The notes beneath the pieces were generated by a model that saw only the letters and a list, made by a program, of their open reading frames with translations, was not told the origin of the DNA and searched no databases. Of a stretch of DNA of 64,000 nucleotides, positions 1-13,570 are shown piece by piece; the stretch's first letter is position 1, and every line of letters starts with the position of its first letter. Position numbers and translations under genes: made by a program. Location: contig NW_026267104.1 of NCBI RefSeq assembly GCF_014633365.1, forward strand, positions 124,001 to 188,000. Direction: 5' to 3'. The DNA is from Diospyros lotus. Lineage: Eukaryota > Streptophyta > Magnoliopsida > Ericales > Ebenaceae.

Positions 1-879
1 CTATGGACCCATGGCTAAAAGTCATGTTTTTGAAACTTCCCAAAAACTGAATTTGAACTTTCTTTAGTGTATTTAGTGTATCAAAATATCGTCTTTCACA
101 TAGATTCGGAACCGTTAAAAACAAATGAGTCAATTTTGAGATAACTTTGATTGAACAAAGTTGACTCTTCCTTGTTTCAATTGTTCTACTATGGACCCAT
201 GGCTAAAACTCAAGTTTTCAAAACTTCCCGAAATCCAAAATTGAACTTTCTTTAGTGTATTTAGTGTATCAAAATATCGTCTTTCACATATATTCAGAAT
301 CGTTAAAAACAAATGGGACAATTTTGAGATAACTTTGATTGAACAAAGTTGACTCTTTCTTGTTTCAATTGTTCTACTATGGACCCTTGACTAAAACTCA
401 AGTTTTCAACACTTCCCGAAATGCAAATTTGAACTTTCTTTAGTGTTTTTAGCGTGTCAAAATGTCGTCTTTCACAATTATTAGGAATCTTCAAAAGCAA
501 ATAAGTGAATTTTGAGATGTCGTAGATTGAACAAAGTTGACTCCTTCTTGTTTCAAGTGTTCTACTATGGATGGGGCTAAAAGTCATGTTTTCGAAACTT
601 CCCAAAAACTGAATTTGAACTTTCTTTAGTGTATTTAGTGTATCAAAATATCGTCTTTCACATAGATTCGAAATCGTTAAAATCAAATGAGTCAATTTTG
701 ACATAACTTTGATTGAACAAAGTTGACTCTTTCTAGTTTCAATTGTTCTACTGTGGACCCATGACGAAAACTCAAGTTTTCAAAACTTCCCGAAATCCGA
801 ATTTGAACTTTCTTTAGTGTATTTAGTGTATCAAAAGATCTTCTTTCACATACATTCGGAATCGTTAAAAAAAAATGAG

Positions 880-1067
880 TCAATTTTGAGATAACTTTGA
901 TTGAACAAAGTTGACTATTTCTTGTTTCAAGTGTTCTACTATGGACCCATGGCTAAAAGTCATGTTTTGGAAACTTCCCAAAAACGGAATTTGAACTTTC
1001 TTTAGTGTATCTATTGTATCAAAATATCGTCTTTCACATAGATTCGGAATCGTTAAAAACAAATGAG
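880..1067. repeat. Representative beta-type satellite monomer (188 bp)
   Basis: One monomer, phased arbitrarily to start at TCAATTTTGAG. It shows the beta signature: CAAGTGTTCTAC, CATGGCTAAAAGTCATG, CCCAAAAAC followed by GAATTTG, CATAGATTCGGAATCG and AAAAACAAATGAG. Two dyads are visible. AACTTTG...CAAAGTT lies at 893-912 and GATTCGGAATC lies at 1041-1051. The length fits a nucleosome repeat (about 147 bp core plus a linker), as in many plant centromeric satellites. No function can be assigned from sequence alone. Confidence 0.9.
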
Positions 1068-1255
1068 TCAATTTTGAGATAACTTTGATTGAACAAAGTT
1101 GACTCGTTCTTGTTTAAATTGTTCTACTATGGACCCACGACTAAAACTCAAGTTTTCAAAACTTCCCGAAATCCAAATTTGAACTTTCTTTAGTGTATTT
1201 AGCGTCTCAAAATGTCGTCTTTCACAATTATTAGGAATCGTCAAAAGCAAATAAG
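1068..1255. repeat. Representative alpha-type satellite monomer (188 bp)
   Basis: Adjacent monomer with the alpha signature: ATTGTTCTAC, ACTAAAACTCAAG, CCCGAAATCCAAATTTG, AATGTCGTC, CAATTATTAGGAATCGTC and AAAAGCAAATAAG. It contains the 15-bp dyad AAGTTTTCAAAACTT at 1150-1164. Alpha and beta differ mainly in the second half of the unit, and the types recombine, so many monomers are mosaics. Confidence 0.88.
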
Positions 1256-4200
1256 TCAATATTGAGATTTCGTTGATTGAACAAACTTGACTCTTTCTTG
1301 TTTCAAGTGTTCTACTATGGACCCATGGCTAAAACACATGTTTTCAAAACTTCCCAAAATCGAATTTGAACTTTCTTTAGTGTATTTACTGTATCAAAAT
1401 ATCGGCTTTCACATAGATTCAGAAATGTCAAAAACAAATGAGACAATTTTGAGATATCGTTGATTGAATAAAGTTCAGTCTTTCTTGTTTCAAGTGTTCT
1501 ACTATGGACCCATGGCTAAAAGTCATGTTTTCGAAACTTCCCAAAAATCGAATTTGAACTTTCTTTGGTGTATTTAGTGTATCAAAATATCGTCTTTCAC
1601 ATTCATTCGGAATCGTTAAAAACAAATGAGTCAATTTTGAGATAACTTTGATTGAACAAAGTTGACACTTTCTTGTTTCAATTGTTCTACTATGGACCCT
1701 TGACTGAAACTCAAGTTTTCAAAACTTCCCGAAATCCAAATGTGAACTTTCTTTAGTGTATTTAGCGTATCAAATGTTGTCTTTCACAATTATTAGGAAT
1801 CGTTGAAAGCAAATAAGTCAATTTTGAGATATCGTTGATTGAACAAATTTGAATCTTTCTTGTTTCAAGTGTTCTCCTATGGACCCATGGCTAAAACACA
1901 TGTTTTCAAAACTTCCCAAAAATCGAATTTGAACTTTCTTTAGTGTATTTACTGTATCAAAATATCGGCTTTCACATAGATTCGGAATTGTCAAAAACAA
2001 ATGAGACAATTTTGAGATATCGTTGATTGAATAAAGTTCAGTCTTTCTTGTTTCAAGTGTTCTACTATGGACCCATGGCTAAAAGTCATGTTTTCGAAAC
2101 TTCCCAAAAATCGAATTTGAACTTTCTTTAGCGTATTTAGTGTATTAAAATATCATCTTTCACATAGATTCGGAATCGTCAAAAACAAATGCGACAATTT
2201 TGAGATATCGTTAATTGAATAAAGTTCAGTCTTTCTTGTTTCAAGTGTTCTACTATGGACCCATGGCTAAAAGTCATGTTTTGGAAATTTCCCAAAAACT
2301 GAATTTGAACTTTCTTTAGTGTATTTAGTGTATCAAAATATCGTCTTTCACATAGATTCGGAATCGTCAAAAACAAATGAGACAATTTTGAGATATCGTT
2401 GATTGAATAAAGTTGAGTCTTTCTTGTTTCAAGTGTTCTACTATGGACCCATGGCTAAAAGTCAAGTTTTCGACACTTCCCAAAAATCGAATTTGAACTT
2501 TTTTAGTGTCTTTAGTGTATCAAAATATCGTCTTTCACATAGATTCGGAATCGTTAAAAACAAATGAGTCAATTTTGAGATAACTTTGATTGAACAAAGT
2601 TGACACTTTCTCGTTTCAATTGTTCTACTATGGACCCATGACTAAAACTCAATTTTCAAAACTTCCCGAAATCCAAAATTGAACTTCCTTTAGTGTATTT
2701 AGTGTATCAAAATATCGTCTTTAACATACATTCAGAATCGTTAAAAACAAGTGAGACAATTTTGAGATAACTTTGACTGAACAAAGTTGACTCTTTCTTG
2801 TTTCAATTGTTCTACTATGGACCCTTGACTAAAACTCAAGTTTTCAAAACTTCCCGAAATCCAAATTTGAACTTTCTTTAGTGTATTTAGCGTATCAAAA
2901 TGTCGTCTTTCACAATTACTAGGAATCGTCGAAAGCAAATAAGTCAATTTTGAGATATCGTTGATTGAACAAACTTGAATCTTTCTTGTTTCAAGTGTTC
3001 TACTATGGACCCATGGCTAAAACACATGTTTTCAAAACTTCCCAAAAATCGAATTTGAACTTTCTTTAGTGTCTTTAGTGTATCAAAATATCGTCTTTCA
3101 CATAGATTCGGAATCGTTAAAAACAAATGAGTCAATTTTGAGATAACTTTGATTGAACAAAGTTGACACTTTCTCGTTTCAATTGTTCTACTATGGACCC
3201 ATGACTAAAACTCAATTTTCAAAACTTCCCGAAATCCAAAATTGAACTTCCTTTAGTGTATTTAGTGTATCAAAATATCGTCTTTCACATACATTAAGAA
3301 TCGTTAAAAACAAGTGGGACAATTTTGAGATAACTTTGACTGAACAAAGTTGACTCTTTCTTGTTTCAATTGTTCTACTATGGACCCTTGACTGAAACTC
3401 AAGTTTTCAAAACTTCCCGAAATCCGAATTTGAACTTTCTTTAGTGTATTTAGTGTATCAAAAGATCGTCTTTCACATACATTCGGAATCGTTAAAAAAA
3501 AAAGAGACAATTTTGAGATAACTTTGATTGAACAAAGTTGACTCTTTCTTGTTTCAAGTGTTCTACTATGGACCCATGGCTAAAAGTCATGTTTTGGAAA
3601 CTTCCCAAAAACTAAATTTGAACTTTCTTTAGTGTATTTAATGTATCATAATATCGTCTTGCACATAGATTCGGAATCGTTAAAAAAAAATGAGTCAATT
3701 TTGAGATAAGTTTGATTGAAAAAAGTTGAGTCTTTCTTGTTTCAAGTGTTCTACTATGGACCCATGGCTAAAAGTCATGTTTTCAAAACTTACCAAAATC
3801 CGAATTTGAACTTTCTTTAGTGTATTTAGTGTATCAAAAGATCGTCTTTCACATACATTCGGAATCGTTAAAAAAAAATGAGTCAATTTTGAGAGAACTT
3901 TGATTGAACAAAGTTGACTCTTTCTTGTTTCAAGTGTTCTACTATGGACCCATGGCTAAAAGTCATGTTTTGGAAACTTCCCAAAAACTGAATTTGAACA
4001 TTCTTTAGTGTATTTATTGTATCAAAATATCGTCTTTCACATAGTTTCGGAATCGTTAAAAACAAATGAGCCAATTTTGAGATAAGTTTGATTGAAAAAA
4101 GTTGACTCTTTCTTGTTTCAATTGTTCTACTATGGACCTATGACGAAAACTCAAGTTTTCAAAACTTCCCGAAATCCAAATTTGAACTTTCTTTAGTGTA

Positions 4201-6129
4201 TTTAGTGTATCAAAATATCGTCTTTCACATAGATTCGGAATCGTTAAAAACAAATGAGTCAATTTTGACATAACTTTGATTGAACAAAGTTGACTCTTCC
4301 TTGTTTCAATTGTTCTACTATGGACCCATGGCTAAAACTCAAGTTTTCAAAACTTCCCGAAATCCAAAATTGAACTTTCTTTAGTGTATTTAGCGTATCA
4401 AAATATCGTGTTTCACATATATTCAGAATCGTTAGAAACAAATGGGACAATTTTGAGATAACTTTGATTGAACAAAGTTGACTCTTTCTTGTTTCAATTG
4501 TTCTACTATGGACCCTTGACTACTCAAGTTTTCAAAACTTCCCGAAATCCAAATTTGAACTTTCTTTAGTGTATTTAGCGTATCCAAATGTCGTCTTTCA
4601 CAATTATTACGAATCGTTCGAAAGCAAATAAGTCAATTTTGAGATATCGTTGATTGAACAAATTTGAATCTTTCTTGTTTCAAGTGTTCTACTATGGACC
4701 CATGGCTAAAACACATGATTTCAAAACTTCCCAAAAATCGAATTTGTACTTTCTTTAGAGTATTTACTGTATCAAAATATCGTCTTTCACATAGATTCGG
4801 AATCGTTAAAAACAAATGAGTCAATTTTGAGATAACTTTGATTGAACAAAGTTGACTCGTTCTTGTTTCAATTGTTCTACTATGGACCCATGCCCAAAAC
4901 TCAAGTTTTCAAAACTTCCCGAAATCCAAATTTGAACTTTCTTTAGTGTATTTAGCGTATCCAAATGTCGTTTTTCACAATTATTAGGAATCGTCAAAAG
5001 CAAATAAGTCAATATTGAGATTTCGTTGATTGAACAAACTTGACTCTTTCTTGTTTCAAGTGTTCTACTATGGACCCATGGCTAAAACACATGTTTTCAA
5101 AACTTCCCAAAATCGAATTTGAACTTTCTTTAGTGTATTTACTGTATCAAAATATCGGCTTTCACATAGATTCAGAAAGGTCAAAAACAAATGAGACAAT
5201 TTTGAGATATCGTTGATTGAATAAAGTTCAGTCTTTCTTGTTTCAAGTGTTCTACTATGGACCCATGGCTAAAAGTCATGTTTTCGAAACTTGCCAAAAA
5301 TCGAATTTGAACTTTCTTTGGTGTATTTAGTGTATCAAAATATCGTCTTTCACATAGATTCGGAAGCATCAAAAACAAATGAGACAATTTTGAGTTATCG
5401 TTGATTGAATAAAGTTCAGTCTTTCTTCTTTCAAGTGTTCTACTATGGACCCATGGCTAAAAGTCATGTTTTGGAAACTTCCCAAAAACTGAATTTGAAC
5501 TTTCTTTAGTGTATTTAGTGTATCAAAATATCATCTTTCACATAGATTCGGAATCGTCAAAAACAAAAGAGACAATTTTGAGATATCTTTGATTGAATAA
5601 AGTTCAGTCTTTCTTGTTTCAATTGTTCTACTAAGAACCCATGACTAAAACTCAAGTTTTCAAAACTTCCCGAAATCCGAATTTGAACTTTCTTTAGTGT
5701 ATTTAGTGTATCGAACTATCGTCTTTCACTTACATTCGGAATCGTTAAAAACAAATGAGTCAATTTTGAGATAACTTTGATTGAAGAAAGTTGACTCTTT
5801 CTTCTTTCAAGTGTTCTACTATGGACCCATGGCTAAAAGTCATGTTTTGGAAACTTCCCAAAAACTGAATTTGAACTTTCTTTAGTGTATTTAGTGTATC
5901 AAAATATCATCTTTCACATAGATTCGGAATCGTTAAAAACAAATGAGTCAATTTTGAGATAACTTTGATTGAACAAAGTTGACTCTTCCTTGTTTCAATT
6001 GTTCTACTATGGACCCATGGCTAAAACTCAAGTTTTCAAAACTTCCCGAAATCAAAATTTGAACTTTCTTTAGTGTATTTAGCATATCAAAATATCGTCT
6101 TCCACAAACATTCGGAATCGTTAAAAACA

Positions 6130-7886
6130 AATGAGTCAATTTTGAGATAACTTTGATTGAACAAAGTTGACTCGTTCTTGTTTCAATTGTTCTACTATGG
6201 ACCCATGACTAAAACTCAAGTTTTCAAAACTTCCCGAAATCCAAATTTGAACTTTCTTTAGTGTATTTAGCGTCTCAAAATGTCGTCTTTCACAATTATT
6301 AGGAATCGTCAAAAGCAAATAAGTCAATATTGAGATTTCGTTGATTGAACAAACTTCACTCTTTCATGTTTCAAGTGTTCTACTATGGACCCATTGCTAA
6401 AACACATGTTTTCAAAACTTCCCAAAATCGAATTTTAACTTTCTTTAGTGTATTTACTGTATCAAAATATCGTCTTTCACATAGATACGGAATTGTCAAA
6501 AACAAATGGGACAATTTTGAGATATCGTTGATTGAATAAAGTTCAGTCTTTCTTGTTTCAAGTGTTCTACTATGGACCCTTGGCTAAAAGTGATGTTTTC
6601 GAAACTTCCCAAAACTCGAATTTGAACTTCTTTCGTGTCTTTAGTGTATCAAAATATCGTCTTTCACATAGATTCGGAATCGTTAAAAACAAATGAGTCA
6701 ATTTTGAGATAACTTTGATTGAACAAAGTTGACTCTTTCTTGTTTCAATTGTTCTACTATGAACCCATGACTAAAACTCAAGTTTTCAAAACTTCCCGAA
6801 ATCCGAATTTGAACTTTCTTTAGTGTATTTAGTGTATCGAACTATCGTCTTTCACATACATTCGGAATCGTTAAAAACAAATGAGTCAATTTTGAGATAA
6901 CTTTGATTGAAGAAAGTTGACTCTTTCTTCTTTCAAGTGTTCTACTATGGACCCATGGCTAAAAGTCATGTTTTGGAAACTTCCCAAAAACTGAATTTGA
7001 ACTTTCTTTAGTGTATTTAGTGTATCAAAATATCGTCTTTCACATACATTCGGAATCGTTAAAAAAAAATGAGTCAATTTTGAGATAATTTTGATTGAAC
7101 AAGGTTGACTCTTTCTTGTTTCAAGTGTTCTACTATGGACCCATGTCTAAAAGTCAGGTTTTGGAAACTTCCCAAAAACTGAATTTGAACTTTCTTTAGT
7201 GTATTTAGTGTATCAAAATATCATCTTTCACATAGATTCGGAATCGTTAAAAACAAATGAGTCAATTTTGAGATAACTTTGATTGAACAAAGTTGACTCG
7301 TTCTTGTTTCAATTGTTCTACTATGGACCCATGACTAAAACTCAAGTTTTCAAAACTTCCCGAAATCCAAATTTGAACTTTCTTTAGTGTATTTAGCGTC
7401 TTAAAATGTCGTCTTTCACAATTATTAGGAATCGTCAAAAGCAAATAAGTCAATATTGAGATTTCGTTGATTGAACAAACTTGACTCTTTCTTGTTTCAA
7501 GTGTTCCACTATGGACCCATGGCTAAAACACATGTTTTCAAAACTTCCCAAAATCGAATTTTAACTTTCTTTAGTGTATTTACTGTTTCAAAATATCGTC
7601 TTTCACATAGATTCAGAATTGTCAAAAACAAATGGGACAATTTTGAGATATCGTTGATTGAATAAAGTTCAGTCTTTCTTGTTTCAAGTGTTCTACTATG
7701 GACCCATGACTAAAAGTCATGTTTTCGAAACTTCCCAAAACTGGAATTTGAACTTCTTTCGTGTCTTTAGTGTTTCAAAATATCGTCTTTCACATAGATT
7801 CGGAATCGTTAAAAACAAATGAGTCAATTTTGAGATAACTTTGATTGAACAAAGTTGACACTTTCTTGTTTTAATTGTTCTACTAT
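6130..7886. repeat. Six-monomer duplication (offset 1126 bp)
   Basis: About 6130-6760 reappears at about 7256-7886, offset 1126 bp (6 x 188 minus 2). Shared private variants support this: the alpha monomer with AGCGTC(T/C)(C/T)AAAATG, the beta monomer with ATCGAATTTTAACTTTC, and the shortened GAACTTCTTTCGTGTCTTTAG. Similarity fades beyond about 7.9 kb. Confidence 0.7.
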
Positions 7887-9370
7887 GGACCCATGACTAA
7901 AACTCAATTTTCAAAACTTCCCAAAATCCGAATTTGAACTTTCTTTAGTGTATTTAGTGTATCAAAATATCATCTTTCACATAGATTCGGAATCGTTAAA
8001 AACAAATGACTCAATTTTGAGATAACTTTGATTGAACAAAGTTGACTCTTTCTTGTTTCAATTGTTCTACTATGGACCCATGACTAAAACTCAAGTTTTC
8101 AAAACATCCCGAAATCCAAATTTGAACATTCTTTAGTGTATTTAGTGTATCAAACTATCGTCTTTCACATACATTCGGAATCGTTAAAAACAAATGAGTC
8201 AATTTTGAGATAACTTTGATTGAACAAAGTTGACTCTTCCTTGTTTCAATTGTTCTACTATGGACCCATGACTAAAACCCAAGTTTTCAAAACTTCCCGA
8301 AATCCAAATTTGAACTTTCTTTAGTGTATTTAGTGTATCAAACTATCGTCTTTCACATACATTCGGAATCGTTAAAAACAAATGAGTCAATTTTGAGATA
8401 ACTTTGATTGAACAAAGTTGACTCTTTCTTCTTTGAAGTGTTCTACTATGGACCCATGGCTAAAAGTCATGTTTTGGAAACTTCCCAAAAACTGAATTTG
8501 AACTTTCTTTAGTGTATTTAGTGTATCAAAATATCGTCTTTCACATAGATTCGGAATCGTTAAAAACAAATGAGTCAATTTTGAGATAACTTTGATTGAA
8601 CAAAGTTGACTCTTCCTTGTTTCAATTGTTCTACTATGGACCCATGGCTAAAACTCAAGTTTTCAAAACTTCCCGAAATCAAAATTTGAACTTTCTTTAG
8701 TGTATTTAGTGTATCAAAATATCGTCTTTCACATAGATTCGGAATCGTTAAAAACAAATGAGTCAATTTTGAGATAACTTTTATTGAACAAAGTTGACTC
8801 TTTCTTGTTTCAATTGTTCTACTATGGACCCATGACTAAAACTCAAGTTTTCAAAACTTCTCGAAATCCAAATTTGAACTTTCTTTACTGTATTTAGTGT
8901 ATCAAAATATCGTCTTTCACAAACATTCGGAATTGTTAAAAACAAATGAGTCAATTTTGAGATAACTTTGATTGAACAAAGTTGACTCGTTCTTGTTTCA
9001 GTTGTTCTACTATGGACCCATGACTAAAACTCAAGTTTTTAAAACTTCCCGAAATCCAAATTTGAACTTTCTTTAGTGTATTTAGCGTACCCAAATGTCG
9101 TCTTTCACAATTATTAGGAATCGTCAAAAGCAAATAAGTCAATATTGAGATTTCGTTGATTGAACAAACTTGACTCTTTCATGTTTCAAGTGTTCTACTA
9201 TGGACCCATGGCTAAAACACATGTTTTCAAAACTTCCCAAAATCGAATTTGAACTTTCTTTAGTGTATTTACTGTATCAAAATATCGGCTTTCACATAGA
9301 TTCGGAATTTTCAAAAACAAATGAGACAATTTTGAGATATCGTTGATTGAATAAAGTTCAGTCTTTCTTG

Positions 9371-10480
9371 TTTCAAGTGTTCTACTATGGACCCATGGCT
9401 AAAAGTCATGTTTTCGAAACTTCCCAAAATCCGAATTTGAACTTTTTTAGTGTATTTAGTGTATCAAAATATCGTCTTTCACATACATTCGGAATCGTTA
9501 AAAAAAATGAGTCAATTTTGAGATAATTTTGATTGAACAAGGTTGACTCTTTCTTGTTTCATGTGTTCTACTATGGACCCATGGCTAAAAGTCATGTTTT
9601 CTAAACTTCCCAAAAATCGCATTTGAACTTTCTTTAATGTATCAAAATATCATCTTTCACATAGATTCGGAATCGTTAAAAACAAATGAGTCAATTTTGA
9701 GATAACTTTGATTGAACAAAGTTGACTCTTTCTTGTTTCAATTGTTCTACTTTGGACCCATGACTAAAACTCAAGTTTTCAAAACATCCCGAAATCCAAA
9801 TTTGAACTTTCTTTAGTGTATTTAGTGTATCAAACTATCGTCTTTCACATACATTTGTAATCGTTAAAAACAAATGAGTCAATTTTGAGATATCGTTGAT
9901 TGAATAAAGTTCAGTCTTTCTTGTTTCAAGTGTTCTACTATGGACCCATGGCTAAAAGTCATGTTTTTGAAACTTCCCAAAATCCGAATTTGAACTTTTT
10001 TAGTGTATTTAGTGTATCAAAATATCGTCTTTCACATACATTCGGAATCGTTAAAAAAAATGAGTCAATTTTGAGATAATTTTGATTGAACAAGGTTGAC
10101 TCTTTCTTGTTTCATGTGTTCTACTATGGACCCATGGCTAAAAGTCATGTTTTCTAAACTTCCCAAAAATCGCATTTGAACTTTCTTTAGTGTATTTAGT
10201 GTATCAAAATATCATCTTTCACATAGATTCGGAATCGTTAAAAACAAATGAGTCAATTTTGAGATAACTTTGATTGAACAAAGTTGACTCTTTCTTGTTT
10301 CAATTGTTCTACTTTGGACCCATGACTAAAACTCAAGTTTTCAAAACTTCCCGAAATCCAAATTTGAACTTTCTTTAGTGTATTTAGTGTATCAAACTAT
10401 CGTCTTTCACATACATTCGGAATCGTTAAAAACAAATGAGTCAATTTTGAGATAACTTTGATTGAACAAAGTTGACACTT
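9371..10480. repeat. Three-monomer tandem duplication
   Basis: A segment of about 550 bp starting near 9371 is repeated immediately downstream at an offset of 553 bp. Both copies carry private variants: ATAATTTTGATTGAACAAGG, TTTCATGTGTTC, TTTTCTAAACTTCCC and CTACTTTGGACCC. The left copy has lost 9 bp near 9630 (CTTTCTTTAATGTATC), so the offset becomes 562 bp past that point. Confidence 0.75.
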
Positions 10481-10594
10481 TCTTGTTTCAATTGTTCTAC
10501 TATGGACCCTTGACTAAAACTCAAGTTTTCAAAACTTCCCGAAATCCAAATGTCATCTTTCACGATTGTTAGGAATCGCCGAAAGCAAATAAGT
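10441..10594. repeat. Truncated alpha monomer (about 35-bp internal deletion)
   Basis: At about 10550 the sequence passes from CCCGAAATCCAAAT directly into GTCATCTTTCAC. The TTTGAACTTTCTTTAG... segment that normally separates them is missing. The junction has AAAT on both sides in intact monomers, consistent with a microhomology-mediated deletion. Confidence 0.7.
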
Positions 10595-10783
10595 AAATTT
10601 TGAGATATCGTTGATTGAACAAACTTGACTCTTTTTCTTGTTTCATGTGTTCTACTATGGACCCATGGCTAAAAGTCATGTTTTCAAAACATCCCAAAAA
10701 CCGAATTTGAACTTTCTTTAGTGTATTTAGTGTATCAAAATATCATCTTTCACATAGATTCGGAATCGTTAAAAACAAATGAG

Positions 10784-13570
10784 TCAATTTTGAGATAACT
10801 TTGATTGAACAAAGTTGACTCTTTCTTCTTTCAATTGTTCTACTATAGACCCATGACTAAAACTCAAGTTTTCAAAACTTCCCGAAATCCAAATTTGAAC
10901 TTTCTTTAGTGAATTTAGCGTATCAAAATGTCGTGTTTCACAATTATTAGGAATCGTCGAAAGCAGATAAGTCAATTTTGAGATATCGTTGTTTGAACAA
11001 ACTTGAATCTTTTTTGTTTCAAGTGTTCTACTATGGACCCATGGCTAAAACACATGTTTTCAAAACTTCCCAAAAATCGAAATTCAACTTTCTTTAGTGT
11101 ATTTAGAGTATCAAAATATCGTCTTTTACATAGATTCGGAATCGTTAAAAATAAATGAGTCAATTTTGACATAACTTTGATTGAACAAAGTTGACTCTTT
11201 GTTGTTTCAATTGTTCAACTATGGACCAATGGCTAAAACTCAAGTTTTCAAAACCTCCCGAAAGCCAAATTTGAACATTATTTAGTGTTTTTAGCGTATC
11301 AAAATGTCGTCTTTCACAATTATTAGGAATATCCAAAAGAAAATAAGTCAATTTTGAGATATCGTTGATTGAACAAACTAGACTCTTTCTTGTTTCAGGT
11401 GTTCTACTATGGACCCATGGCTAAAAGTCAAGTTTTCAAAACATCCCAAAAATCGAATTTGAACTTTCTTTAGTGTATTTAGTGTATCAAAATATCGTCT
11501 TCCCCATAGATTCGAAATCCTCAAAAAGGAATGACTCAATTTTGAGATATCGTTGATTGAATAAAGTTGAGTCTTTCTTGTTTCAAGTGTTCTACTATGG
11601 ACCCATGGCTAAAAGTCATGTTTTCAAAACTTCCCAAAATCCAAATTTGAACTTTCTTTAGTGTATTTAGTGTATCAAAATTTCGTCTTTCACAATTATT
11701 AGGAATCGTCAAAAAGAAATAAGTCAATTTTGACTCTTTCTTGTTTCAAGTGTTCTACTGTGGTCCCATGCCTAAAACACATGTTTTCAAAATTTCCCGA
11801 AAATCGAATTTTAACTTTCTTTAGTGTATTTAGTGTATCAAAATATCGTCTTTCACATAGATTCGGAATCGTCAAAAATAAATGAGACAATTTTGAGATA
11901 TCGTTAATTGAATAAAGTTCAGTCTATCTTGTTTCAAGTGTTCTACTATGGACCCATGGCTAAAAGTCATGTTTTCGAAACTTCCGAAAAATCGAATTTG
12001 AACTTTCTTTAGTGTATTTAGTGTATCAAAATATCGTCTTTCACATAGATTCGGAATCGTCAAAAACAAATGAGACAATTTTGAGATATCGTTGATTGAA
12101 TAAAGTTCAGTCTTTCTTGTTTCAAGTGTTCTACTATGGACCCATGGCTAAAAGTCATGTTTTGGAAACTTCCCAAAAACCAATTTGAACTTTCTTTAGT
12201 GTATTTAGTGTATCAAAATATCGTCTTTCACATAGATTCGGAATCGTTAAAAACAAATGTGTCAATTTTGAGATAACTTTGATTGAACAAAGTTGACTCT
12301 TCCTTGTTTCAATTGTTCTACTATGGACCCATTGCTAAAACTCAAGTTTTCAAAACTTCCCGAAATCCAAAATTGAACTTTCTTTAGTGTATTTAGTGTA
12401 TCAAAATATCGTCTTTCACAAACATTCGGAATCGTTAAAAACAAATGAGTCAATTTTGAGATAACTTTGATTGAACAAAGTTGACTCGTTCTTGTTTCAA
12501 TTGTTCTACTATGGACCCATGACTAAAACTCAAGTTTTCAAAACTTCTCGAAATCCAAATTTGAACTTTCTTTAGTGAATTTAGCGTATCAAAATGTCGT
12601 TTTTCACAATTATTAGGAATCGTCGAAAGCAGATAAGTCAATTTTGAGATATCGTTGATTGAACAAACTTGAATCTTTTTTGTTTCAAGTGTTCTACTAT
12701 GGACCCATGGCTAAAACACATGTTTTCAAAACTTCCCAAAAATCGAAATTCAACTTTCTTTAGTGTATTTAGAGTATCAAAATATCGTCTTTTACATAGA
12801 TTCGGAATCGTTAAAAATAAATGAGTCAATTTTGACATAACTTTGACTGAACAAAGTTGACTCTTTGTTGTTTCAATTGTTCAACTATGGACCAATGGCT
12901 AAAACTCAAGTTTTCAAAACTTCTCGAAAGCCAAATTTGAACATTATTTAGTGTTTTTAGCGTATCAAAATGTCGTCTTTCACAATTATTAGGAATATTC
13001 AAAAGAAAATAAGTCAATTTTGAGATATCGTTGATTGAACAAACTAGACTCTTTCTTGTTTCAAGTGTTCTACTATGGACCCATGGTTAAAAGTCAAGTT
13101 TTCAAAACATCCCAAAAATCGAATTTGAACTTTCTTTAGTGTATTTAGTGTATCAAAATATCGTCTTCCCCATAGATTCGAAATCCTCAAAAAGGAATGA
13201 CTCAATTTTGAGATATCGTTGATTGAATAAAGTTGAGTCTTTCTTGTTTCAAGTGTTCTACTATGGACCCATGGCTAAAAGTCATGTTTTCAAAACATCC
13301 CAAAATCCAAATTTGAACTTTCTTTAGTGTATTTAGTGTATCAAAATTTCGTCTTTCACAATTATTAGGAATCGTCAAAAAGAAATAAGTCAATTTTGAC
13401 TCTTTCTTGTTTCAAGTGTTCTACTGTGCTCCCATGCCTAAAACACATGTTTTCAAAATTTCCCGAAAATCGAATTTTAACTTTCTTTAGTGTATTTAGT
13501 GTATCAAAATATCGTCTTTAACATAGATTCGGAATCGTCAAAAACAAATGAGTCAATTTTTGAGATATCG
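10784..13570. repeat. Nine-monomer duplication (offset 1666 bp) with a shared 25-bp deletion
   Basis: About 10784-11900 corresponds to about 12450-13566 at an offset of 1666 bp, which is 26 bp short of nine monomers. Both copies contain rare variants: AAAATCGAAATTCAACTTTC, GGACCAATGGCTAAAAC, TCCCCATAGATTCGAAATCC and GAAAGCAGATAAG. Both also contain the same defective monomer, in which CAATTTTGA runs straight into CTCTTTC (near 11730 and 13396), losing about 25 bp between TTGA repeats. The deletion therefore predates the duplication. Confidence 0.8.

Noticed and set aside
880..1067. CENP-B box in the satellite
   Set aside because: No match to the YTTCGTTGGAARCGGGA consensus is visible in alpha or beta monomers. 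CGTTGATTGAAC resembles it only superficially.
6345..6539. Plus-strand open frame (also at 7471, 38342 and 50053)
   Set aside because: Falls wholly inside satellite monomers and is open only in particular alpha/beta combinations. The same phase is closed in sister monomers.
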